This document shows, in pieces, positions 52,133 to 59,801 of a stretch of DNA of 64,000 nt; within the stretch, counting starts at the first letter, position 1; every line of letters begins with the position of its first letter. The notes beneath the pieces are model-generated. The model worked only from the letters and a program-made list of their open reading frames with translations, had not been told where the DNA came from and made no database searches. Origin of the DNA: Clostridia bacterium (GTDB lineage: Bacteria; Bacillota; Clostridia; Lachnospirales; Lachnospiraceae); assembly GCA_910574255.1 (NCBI GenBank), contig CAJTAK010000001.1:457779-521778 (forward strand). The letters run 5' to 3'. The translations under genes were made by a program, and so were the position numbers.

Positions 52133-52966
52133 CTATTGATTATTTAATTTCTCCTTAACAAGTTTTTCATGGTAAAAGTAATTGACATAATTTAATCCCA
52201 GTTCATCACAATACGTGTTGAGCAAATCAGCCAACGTATTCCAATATGCACTATCTTTATTTAAATAAATTGCTTCATATTTTTCTTTTAAGTCTGGATA
52301 GTGTGTATTGATATAAGAGAGGATACTGCTTTTGTATGCCCCTCTAAGATTCAGATTTTCAAACCAATATTCACATACATTCTCCTTTGTACCATCAATG
52401 ATGTCTTTCCATTCTGTGATATACGGAAAAATAGGAGACATAAACAAAACCGTATGGATACCCACATTATGTAATTTCTCTATCGCATGAAGCCTGTCCT
52501 TTATGGAACTGCCTTTATCCATATCCGCCCTAAAATTGTCATCTAAAGTGTTGATTGAAAATGCCGCTTTGAGATTGGACATCCTTTTCAATAATTCTAT
52601 ATCCCGCAAAATAAGCGTTGATTTTGTTGAAATTGTAAGTTGGCAATCTGCATTCACAAGCTGTTCTAATATCTTTCTTGTGATGCCGTATTTCTCCTCA
52701 TAAGAATTATAACAATCTGTTACAGACGACATAAAAACAGATTTTCCCTTTAATCTCTTTAGGTTAATAGGTTTTTCACACTGCTTAATGTCTATAAATT
52801 TCCCCCATTCTTCCTTATGCCCTGTAAATCTTTTCATAAATCTTGCATAGCAGTATTTACAAGCATGAGTACAGCCGACATAGGGATTTATCACATAATC
52901 ACTTGCTGGTAAATTTGATTTCGTTAAATAGTCCTTCGTATTTATTTTTTGTTCTATAATATCCAT
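52133..52966 (-). CDS. Radical SAM protein, spore-photoproduct-lyase-like family
   Basis: 277 residues. The 4Fe-4S motif CTHACKYC follows VINPYVGC, as in the SPL/Rv2578c-like radical SAM group. TIM-barrel features include TKSTLILRDIELLKRM. It is shorter than true spore photoproduct lyase and lacks its C-terminal cysteine, so the reaction is unknown. Its start abuts the stop of the XRE/DUF5680 gene, so the two form one minus-strand operon. Confidence 0.85.
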   Translation of the reverse strand: MDIIEQKINTKDYLTKSNLPASDYVINPYVGCTHACKYCYARFMKRFTGHKEEWGKFIDIKQCEKPINLKRLKGKSVFMSSVTDCYNSYEEKYGITRKILEQLVNADCQLTISTKSTLILRDIELLKRMSNLKAAFSINTLDDNFRADMDKGSSIKDRLHAIEKLHNVGIHTVLFMSPIFPYITEWKDIIDGTKENVCEYWFENLNLRGAYKSSILSYINTHYPDLKEKYEAIYLNKDSAYWNTLADLLNTYCDELGLNYVNYFYHEKLVKEKLNNQ

Positions 52967-53641
52967 CTATTGAATCACGCCTCCATGAAAATAACATTCA
53001 TAAATTTTTTCATCCAAATAAAAAATATCTTCGTACCCTTGAAACCAAACAAATTCACCATCTACTTTACAATGATAATGGTAATCGCCTTTTGTATACA
53101 TTTGTGGTCCCCGATAAGGGAATTTTTCCGTAACCTGCAACAAAACTTCTTTCAAAAAGCCATTGTTAAAATTACCCCCTATAATCCGACCAGTATAATT
53201 CATGCACCAAATAGGATTATCATAGTACCATACCGCTTCTTCACCAGTAAATTTTTCTCCGCCTAAATATGTATCATAATATTTATACTCATTTTCTGCA
53301 TAACAAAAATCACTGGATTTCATTCTGGAAGATTGTACTTTATTTTCATTGACTGGATATGTATTCTTTTTTGCCGAAACCAAAAAGGAAACAACTTTAT
53401 TGAGGTCAATGTCCGCACTCTTGCATAATAAAATGTTGCACTCATCATCATCTTTCACTATTCTGTCAATGGTTACGCCATATAATTCGCTTAATAATAT
53501 CAAGCCATTCAATTCTGGAATTGCCTGTCCGTTTTCCCATTTGCTTACAGTCTGCCTTGCTATCCCAATCTTATCTGCCAGTTGCTCTTGGGAATAACCA
53601 TTCTTCTTCCTTAGCATTTGTAATTTTTCTTCTAAATTCAT
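52967..53641 (-). CDS. XRE regulator with DUF5680 domain
   Basis: 224 residues. N-terminal HTH_3 (LQMLRKKNGYSQEQLADKIG, then IARQTVSKWENGQAIPEL), C-terminal ~150 residues resembling DUF5680 (YDTYLGGEKFTGEEAVWYYD, then WCMNYTGRIIGGNFNNGFLK). GAGGTG before ATG 53641; a GTG at 53650 is inside the ribosome site. Likely controls its own operon with the radical SAM gene. Confidence 0.83.
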   Translation of the reverse strand: MNLEEKLQMLRKKNGYSQEQLADKIGIARQTVSKWENGQAIPELNGLILLSELYGVTIDRIVKDDDECNILLCKSADIDLNKVVSFLVSAKKNTYPVNENKVQSSRMKSSDFCYAENEYKYYDTYLGGEKFTGEEAVWYYDNPIWCMNYTGRIIGGNFNNGFLKEVLLQVTEKFPYRGPQMYTKGDYHYHCKVDGEFVWFQGYEDIFYLDEKIYECYFHGGVIQ

Positions 53642-53761
53642 ATATATCACCTCTAAAATAACATTATATATGTTTTTCTATGGAAAGCCACCACGGGAAG
53701 CAGGCAATTATGCCACCCTTAATATGCAAGAGTGAATTTTCTGCTGAATCTTGTCTTTCAT

Positions 53762-54556
53762 TTAACCTGCTTGACGTTGTTTTCCTAACATCATCTTACT
53801 AATATAATCAACGAATCTATTTGGTAGGATGTAAGATGACATAACGAGTATCTTATTGTAAATTCCTGCCACGACTATCGTTTTTCTTTTCATAACAGCT
53901 TTATAAGCTATATCAGCAACCCGTTCTGGCGACATAACAAACAATTTAAATAATAAAGTATCTTCCATGCCTGCTTTAGCGGCAAATTCTGTTTTTGTAG
54001 AACCTGGGCATAGAGTTGTGATTGTTACGCCAGTGCCTTTGAGTTCTGAACTAATTCCTTTTGACACAGATAAAATATATGATTTCGTTGCCGCATATAC
54101 GGCATCATAGGGACATGATATATAAGAACCTGTTGAACCAATATTTAAAATCTTTCCCTGCTTTTTATCTACCATTGAGGGCAGGAATAATTTCATCATA
54201 TCTGTTACAAAAAACATATGTAAGTACATCATATCATGCTCTTTTTTCCTGCTTGTTTTAATAAAACTTCCAAACTCATTAAAACCCGCATTATTAACAA
54301 GCACATCAATTTTCAGATTCAATTCCTGTACTCTGCGGAATACATATTCAGCGGCTTCTGGCTTTTCTAGCCCATAAGCAATGAAAACTGATTTTATGCG
54401 GAAAGTCTGCGACAGATGATTTGATAATTCTTTCAATTTATCCTTATTTTTTGCTACCAAAATCAAGTTGTAACCTTGCTGTGCAAATTTGACAGACAGA
54501 GCCTTTCCTATTCCGCTTGTACAGCCTGTTATCAAAGCTGTTTTATTATTTTTCAT
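53762..54556 (-). CDS. Short-chain dehydrogenase/reductase
   Basis: 264 residues. Classical SDR: TGCTSGIGKALS (cofactor glycines), NNAGF, catalytic Ser in GSTGSYIS, YAATKSYILSVS (Tyr-x3-Lys), and a C-terminal hydrophobic segment. GGAGGG before the ATG at 54556; the longer frame to 54640 lacks one. Overlaps the MerR gene by 11 bases, so the MerR protein probably regulates it. Substrate unknown. Confidence 0.92.
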   Translation of the reverse strand: MKNNKTALITGCTSGIGKALSVKFAQQGYNLILVAKNKDKLKELSNHLSQTFRIKSVFIAYGLEKPEAAEYVFRRVQELNLKIDVLVNNAGFNEFGSFIKTSRKKEHDMMYLHMFFVTDMMKLFLPSMVDKKQGKILNIGSTGSYISCPYDAVYAATKSYILSVSKGISSELKGTGVTITTLCPGSTKTEFAAKAGMEDTLLFKLFVMSPERVADIAYKAVMKRKTIVVAGIYNKILVMSSYILPNRFVDYISKMMLGKQRQAG

Positions 54557-54998
54557 ATGCAATCCCTCCGAGAAGTTCTTTGAAATGTTCCCATTCCATG
54601 AGATAATCCATACACTTTTGAGATTCAGTATTTTTATCATTTAAAACTTCGTCATAAAATTCAATCTTCTTTTTTATCAGCAATAATAAATCTTGGTATG
54701 CCTTTATCTTCCCTATAATAAAAGCTTCATGCTCAACTAAAATATTTTTTCGCTCTGGTATAGAGTTTTCCCCACCATGTTTAAGTAGAGAAATATATTG
54801 TTTTATTTTGCACATCGGCATATCTGTATCCCGTAAACAACGGATTAAAAATATCCATTCAATATCCGATTCAGAATAAATCCGTCTATTCATTTCATCC
54901 CGTTCAATTTGGGGTAACAGACCTTCCCTCTCATAATAAAATAATGTGTCTTTCGTAATCCCTAGTTTTTGCGCTGCCTCATTTGTTGTATAGTTCAT
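54546..54998 (-). CDS. MerR-family regulator
   Basis: 150 residues. Winged HTH MNYTTNEAAQKLGITKDTLF, then YYEREGLLPQIERDEMNRRI, and a dimerising helix (~85-120). No cysteine pattern for metals, so probably an organic-ligand or stress sensor. GGAGGTG before the ATG. First gene of the operon with the SDR. Confidence 0.9.
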   Translation of the reverse strand: MNYTTNEAAQKLGITKDTLFYYEREGLLPQIERDEMNRRIYSESDIEWIFLIRCLRDTDMPMCKIKQYISLLKHGGENSIPERKNILVEHEAFIIGKIKAYQDLLLLIKKKIEFYDEVLNDKNTESQKCMDYLMEWEHFKELLGGIAYEK

Positions 54999-55560
54999 AT
55001 GGGCACCTCCTCAAATAAAAATAAACTATGGTGTACGCTCCATGTCAATATATAAGTACAAATTTATCTGTTGGAAATTTAGAAAGGCGGCATTTTCAGC
55101 CGCCAACCTGTAATGGGCGTATGGAACGTAATACAGTCACTGGGCGAAAAAGTGTGTGAAGAAGAGGCACAACTGGTGGAAGAACATAAAAAGGGTCATT
55201 AGGACGTGAAGCATGGCTTGAGATACAGCCTGTGTGCAGCATGAAAAATCTGTATGAAAAGAGTTGCTTTAGATTGTGCTTGTGAATATTCATATATGGT
55301 TTTTGTTGATATATGGCATTTATGCGCTTATAATGTTGGTGGGAGATTTAAGGAAATACGGGGAGCGATTATTTACTCTTTGTAGAAGATAAGGAATCAA
55401 ACCCATTTGGTGTATTAAAAAATTGGTATTTCCTGTTAACTTCTATAGAAGAATTGTGGCAAAGATAAACGAATTAATGAGTGCTATCAGTAGATAGTTA
55501 ATTTACCAAATAGAGAATGGATTGCAGTAAATAAATCGAAAAACAAAGTGAGTAAATAAG
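54999..55560. other. Remnant-rich intergenic region
   Basis: About 560 bases without a full gene. A hairpin GGCGG-cattttcag-CCGCC lies near 55086-55104. An open 29-codon stretch (ATG 55113 to TAG 55202, VWNVIQSLGEKVCEEEAQLV inside) and another near 55385-55460 (NPFGVLKNWYFLL) look like gene fragments of unknown origin. This is the probable right edge of the accessory region, as the next genes have higher G+C. Confidence 0.45.
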
Positions 55561-55586
55561 CGATGAAATTCATGCAGGGAGGAACC

Positions 55587-55835
55587 ATGGAACAGGCAGC
55601 ACATTTAAAACGGGTATTAGCATTTATACAGGAACGGGGATGGGAGTATACCTACAGTGAGGAAGACGGCTGTGGGAGTATTGACTTTGATTACCGGGGT
55701 GTCCCCTATCACATCTGGGAGTTTGAGGATGGGGAACGGGGCGTGGAGACGAATCTCAGAAGCGGCGGACGGCAGGAGGAACTGTTGGGAGATTATGAGA
55801 CAGAGCTTCTTGAGCTGATGAAAGACTGGCATTAA
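55587..55835 (+). CDS. Small acidic protein of unknown function
   Basis: 82 residues from ATG 55587 (GGGAGG at 55578-55583; the upstream ATG 55563 is possible). Acidic with aromatic residues (GWEYTYSEEDGCGSIDFDYR, then VPYHIWEFEDGERG). No family recognised. It is 71 bases upstream of an ATPase gene and may belong with it. Confidence 0.6.
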   Translation: MEQAAHLKRVLAFIQERGWEYTYSEEDGCGSIDFDYRGVPYHIWEFEDGERGVETNLRSGGRQEELLGDYETELLELMKDWH

Positions 55836-55906
55836 AGCAGAGATTTTACGAAAGCCGTATTGCTGACTGAGCATTTACAGAATAGGGACAGGCTATGGAG
55901 GACAAC

Positions 55907-56659
55907 ATGAACGGCAGTCTTTTTGTAAACGGATTAACCATTGATTGGAATCAGATAGATCCCGATTCCTATCTGCATGAGATAGAGGCTTTACATGGAG
56001 TTAATTCCATAAGCTTTGAAAAACCGGTTACGTTTTTTGTGGGAGAGAACGGAACAGGGAAATCTACTTTGCTGGAGGCCATCGCGTCGGCCTACGGCAT
56101 GAATCCGGAGGGAGGGAGCAGGGACTTTCGGTTCTCCACCAGAGATACCCATTCGGCTCTGTATGAGGGGATGGTTCTGAAAAAGGGTTATCGGCGGCCA
56201 AAGGATAATTTCTTTCTTCGTGCCGAGAGCTTTTACAATGTGGCTACCCAGGTGGAGGAATACCGGGACGGGGATGAGCCGGAGATTTATTACCGGCGGT
56301 ACGGCGGCCGATCCCTCCACGAGCAGTCCCATGGGGAAAGTTTCCTGGCTCTGATGCAGAACCGCTTTCAGGGACAGGGCTTCTATCTCCTGGACGAGCC
56401 GGAAGCGGCTCTTTCCCCGCAGCGGCAGCTGACCCTGCTTATCTGTATGCATCGTCTGGCAGAAGCGGGCAGTCAGTTTCTCATTGCCACTCACTCGCCC
56501 ATTCTCCTGGGACTTCCGGAAGCGGAGATTCTCTCCTTTGATGAGGGAACTCTGCATCCCATAGAATATGAAGAGACAGAGAGCTACCAGGTGACGGAGA
56601 TGTTTCTCAACCATAGGGAGTACCTTTTGAAACGGCTGTTGGATGAGACGGTGTGCTGA
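55907..56659 (+). CDS. AAA/ABC-type ATPase (SMC-like fold)
   Basis: 250 residues. Walker A GENGTGKST, Q-loop region, a SHGESFLALMQNRF signature, Walker B FYLLDEPEAALSP and His switch ATHSPIL. This short form (AAA_21/AAA_23-like) lacks coiled coils. ATG 55907 is preferred (GGAGG at 55897); ATG 55895 adds four residues. Such stand-alone ATPases occur as repair helpers or in defence systems; role unknown. Confidence 0.85.
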   Translation: MNGSLFVNGLTIDWNQIDPDSYLHEIEALHGVNSISFEKPVTFFVGENGTGKSTLLEAIASAYGMNPEGGSRDFRFSTRDTHSALYEGMVLKKGYRRPKDNFFLRAESFYNVATQVEEYRDGDEPEIYYRRYGGRSLHEQSHGESFLALMQNRFQGQGFYLLDEPEAALSPQRQLTLLICMHRLAEAGSQFLIATHSPILLGLPEAEILSFDEGTLHPIEYEETESYQVTEMFLNHREYLLKRLLDETVC

Positions 56660-56859
56660 CCACTTATAAATGTAGAGTGATGGATTCTTAAAAGTACTTT
56701 AGATAATTTGGACAGAGAGCTGCCTTTCTGCCTGCATTACTGCTTCAGCTGCACAGTAATGATTGAAAAATATAAAAACGAGATATACGTGAATAAATGT
56801 TGAATATCTCCAAAATATTGGATATAATATAAAATAAAAACGTATTTTTGGAGGAAAAT

Positions 56860-58029
56860 ATGAAAATTTTGAGAGTGAGGTTTGAGGGACTGCCACATTT
56901 TAAGGAGCTGCTGGATATTAATTTTTTTGCACAGCAGCGGGTAGATGAAGATGATAAGGGTCAGCTTTGTCATGTCTTTTCCAATATTTATGTAAATAAA
57001 GTGCTTTCCTTTATTGGAATTAATGCGTCCGGAAAAACCACTATATTGAAAGCACTTTCTTTTGAAATAAATCTGCTGAATAATACACCGATTAATTCGA
57101 TTGATTCAAGAGAGATATTGACAGATTTGAAAGAAAATCAAACGGTAACGATTACTGCGTTTTTTTATAAAGATTTTTTTGTAAATAAGCTGATAACAAC
57201 GATTGTGAAAAAGGTGAATGAGGTAGACGGGAGTGAAAAGTTCATAATCACAGATGAAAAGCTATGGTCAAAAGAAATTAAAAAGGTTAAAACAAAAAAG
57301 AGCCTGTTTGAGTTTGAAGAAAAGGATTTAAAGGTCAAAAGGGATCAAAAAGAACAGTATTTATCAGATGATATCAGTATTATCATTGCAGAGAATAAAA
57401 ATAATCATTCAGATTCTTTTCTGTTTGATATGTCGTCATTGACAAACCATAACATGCTGAATGTATTGGGAAGATTCCCTGAGGAGCTATTAACATTTCT
57501 GGATCCAAGTATTGAATATCTCAAATGCAAGCTAAGCGGAAAAAAGGCAGATATCCAGTTGAAGTTTCATAATAAAAAGGAAATTATTTTAAATAATCCC
57601 AGAGTCCTGGAAAATTATCTTTCTTCCGGAACGATAAAAGGCTTAAGTGTCTTTATGAGTGCTGTATTTACATTTTGCGAGGGTGGTTATTTGATTCTTG
57701 ATGAGATAGAAAATCATTTTAATGAGGAGATAGTCTTTACTCTGGTGCGTTTTTTTATGGATGAGAAAGTGAATAAAAAGGGTGGAGTGCTTGTGTTTTC
57801 CACGCACTATTCAGAACTTTTAGATGAGTTTGACAGAAATGACGGCATTTACATTGTTCGGAACAAAGGTGGAATTACGGCAGAGAATTTAGCCAATATT
57901 TTAAAACGAAATGACATTAAAAAGAGTGAAGCATATGACAGTGGCTTTTTAGAGGGAACGGTTCCTGTGTATGAAGCATATATTGCTCTGAAAAAGGTGC
58001 TGACCAGTATAGAAATACAGGAGGATTAG
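56860..58029 (+). CDS. AAA15/21-type ATPase, candidate defence effector subunit
   Basis: 389 residues. Walker A GINASGKTT, an insertion of ~200 Lys/Glu-rich residues (~110-260), signature-like NYLSSGTIKGLSVFM, Walker B GGYLILDEIENHF, His switch FSTHYSELLDEF. This is the AbiL/RloA/OLD-like plan. GGAGG before ATG 56860. Two bases before the next gene, so a strict two-gene operon with the small protein that follows. Composition is AT-richer than the flanking genes, suggesting acquisition. Confidence 0.82.
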   Translation: MKILRVRFEGLPHFKELLDINFFAQQRVDEDDKGQLCHVFSNIYVNKVLSFIGINASGKTTILKALSFEINLLNNTPINSIDSREILTDLKENQTVTITAFFYKDFFVNKLITTIVKKVNEVDGSEKFIITDEKLWSKEIKKVKTKKSLFEFEEKDLKVKRDQKEQYLSDDISIIIAENKNNHSDSFLFDMSSLTNHNMLNVLGRFPEELLTFLDPSIEYLKCKLSGKKADIQLKFHNKKEIILNNPRVLENYLSSGTIKGLSVFMSAVFTFCEGGYLILDEIENHFNEEIVFTLVRFFMDEKVNKKGGVLVFSTHYSELLDEFDRNDGIYIVRNKGGITAENLANILKRNDIKKSEAYDSGFLEGTVPVYEAYIALKKVLTSIEIQED

Positions 58030-58031
58030 GA

Positions 58032-58562
58032 ATGGCAAAATATACAGCCTGTATTTGTGAGGGCAGTGCCGAAAGGGCAATTTTAGATCTGCTGCTGGAT
58101 CATGGCGAGCTGATTTTTGAGAGAGAGGATTTAATTGAAGAGGAAGTGCTGAGATGCAGAAAAGGGGCAGAGTTTGAGCAAAGATATTTAAGAAAAGGAT
58201 TTGCAGAAAAAATTACAGTTTATCGTATATTAGATTCACATACCGAAGAATTTAAATTGAGCAAGCTGTATAAGCATAAGGTGGATGTAGTCAATGTGAT
58301 AACAGCACCGGAAATTGAAATGCTTATTATATTTGCCGAGGGAAAATATAAAGAGTACGAAAGAGAAAAAAGGAAAAACCGGCAATTAAAGCCGAGTACA
58401 TATTGTAAGACGAATTTGAAGCATAAAAGTGTTAAAAATTATGACTTTGTAAAAGAATATTTTTCCGATATCAGCCGCTTGAAAAGTGCTTTGCATGAAT
58501 ATCAGAGAGTATCAAAAGTGCGGTCGAATGAACGGACACTCTGGAGTCTACTGCGGAACTGA
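58032..58562 (+). CDS. Small acidic partner of the ATPase (TOPRIM/RloB-like?)
   Basis: 176 residues. N-terminal YTACICEGSAERAILDLLLD has the EGxxE pattern seen at the start of TOPRIM and RloB-like proteins, and VVNVITAPEIEMLIIFAEGK resembles the PxxE segment in RloB/DUF4276-like families. C-terminal half is basic (KRKNRQLKPSTYCKTNLKHK). If correct, it would be the nuclease or effector half of an ATPase-effector pair. Assignment from short motifs only. Confidence 0.55.
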   Translation: MAKYTACICEGSAERAILDLLLDHGELIFEREDLIEEEVLRCRKGAEFEQRYLRKGFAEKITVYRILDSHTEEFKLSKLYKHKVDVVNVITAPEIEMLIIFAEGKYKEYEREKRKNRQLKPSTYCKTNLKHKSVKNYDFVKEYFSDISRLKSALHEYQRVSKVRSNERTLWSLLRN

Positions 58563-58685
58563 AACAGCAGTATCCCGTCAGTGCACAGAAGAATTTATGG
58601 GCACATGTTCCTGTGAACGTAAATTCTTCTATATAAGGGTGTGCTGACAAGATACTGTGGAACTTATAGTAGGAGGACATAAGAA

Positions 58686-59801
58686 GTGGAACAAAAAACA
58701 GCAATCAAACCGCCCGTTGAGGTGCGTTACCGGGAAGAACTTGAAGCCCTGGAGGCTCTGGATACAGGCAGACGGCCTGTGAACTGGAAGCTGTCCCCAA
58801 AGGCTGTGCGGACTTTCATTCTTGGAAGCAGGGAACCGCTGCATTATCAGGGTCATGAGATTACCATCCGAAAAAAATATCTGGGAAATGATGCCTTGGT
58901 GGAACGCTGCATCATCACTCTGGCGGGAAACCGGGGCCTGATGCTGGTGGGAGAGCCGGGAACGGCCAAGACCATGCTTTCGGAGCTTCTGTCTGCGGCG
59001 ATCAGCGGAAACAGCACCAACACCATTCAGGGAACGGCGGGAACTACGGAAGACATGATCAAATATAGCTGGAACTATGCCCTGCTGCTTGCCAAAGGCC
59101 CTGTCCGGGAGGCCCTTGTTCCCTCACCCCTCTATGTGGGCATGGAGCAGGGAATCCTCACCCGTTTTGAGGAAATCACCCGCACACCGGCGGAGATTCA
59201 GGACAGTCTCATTAGCGTTTTGAGCGATAAGGTGCTGAATGTGCCGGAGCTGGGAGAGGAGGGGCTTTTATTTGCCCGGTCAGGCTTCAATGTGATCGGA
59301 ACGGCCAATACCAGGGACAAGGGTGTCAATGAGATGAGCAGTGCCCTGAAGCGGCGGTTTAACTTTGAAACGGTCCTCCCCATTCGGGATGCGGCCCTGG
59401 AAAAGCAGATTATCTTAAACGAGGTTTCGGATCTGGCAAGGGAGAATCAGATTGAGATGGAGCCGGACGAGGATGTGGCGGAGCTTCTGGCTTCCACCTA
59501 CCACGAGCTTCGGGAGGGCGTTTCTTCTCTGGGACACCGGATCGACCGTCCCTCGGCGGTCATGAGTACGGCGGAAGCGGTATCCGTCTACTATCAGACC
59601 ATGATGACGGCTTACTATTACGGAGATTCCCGCATGGATATGGGCTGCCTGGTTCAGAATCTGGTGGGAGCCGTGCAGAAAGAAAATAAAGAGGATCTGG
59701 AAAAGCTGAAAAGTTATTTTCAGACTGTGATTCGTGATAAAGGAGGAAAAGAGGGCGGCTTATGGAGCAGCTATTACGAAGCGAGGAAGTACCTGCGGTA
59801 A
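58686..59801 (+). CDS. MoxR-family AAA+ ATPase, YehL-like
   Basis: 371 residues from GTG 58686 (TAGGAGG upstream). Walker A GEPGTAKTM, Walker B LTRFEEITR, sensor 1 GTANTRDKG, an Arg finger region SSALKRRFNFE. It lies directly ahead of a DUF5682 gene and overlaps it by 40 bases, as in the E. coli yehLMPQ set. MoxR proteins act as chaperone-like ATPases with VWA partners; no VWA gene follows here. Confidence 0.88.
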   Translation: MEQKTAIKPPVEVRYREELEALEALDTGRRPVNWKLSPKAVRTFILGSREPLHYQGHEITIRKKYLGNDALVERCIITLAGNRGLMLVGEPGTAKTMLSELLSAAISGNSTNTIQGTAGTTEDMIKYSWNYALLLAKGPVREALVPSPLYVGMEQGILTRFEEITRTPAEIQDSLISVLSDKVLNVPELGEEGLLFARSGFNVIGTANTRDKGVNEMSSALKRRFNFETVLPIRDAALEKQIILNEVSDLARENQIEMEPDEDVAELLASTYHELREGVSSLGHRIDRPSAVMSTAEAVSVYYQTMMTAYYYGDSRMDMGCLVQNLVGAVQKENKEDLEKLKSYFQTVIRDKGGKEGGLWSSYYEARKYLR

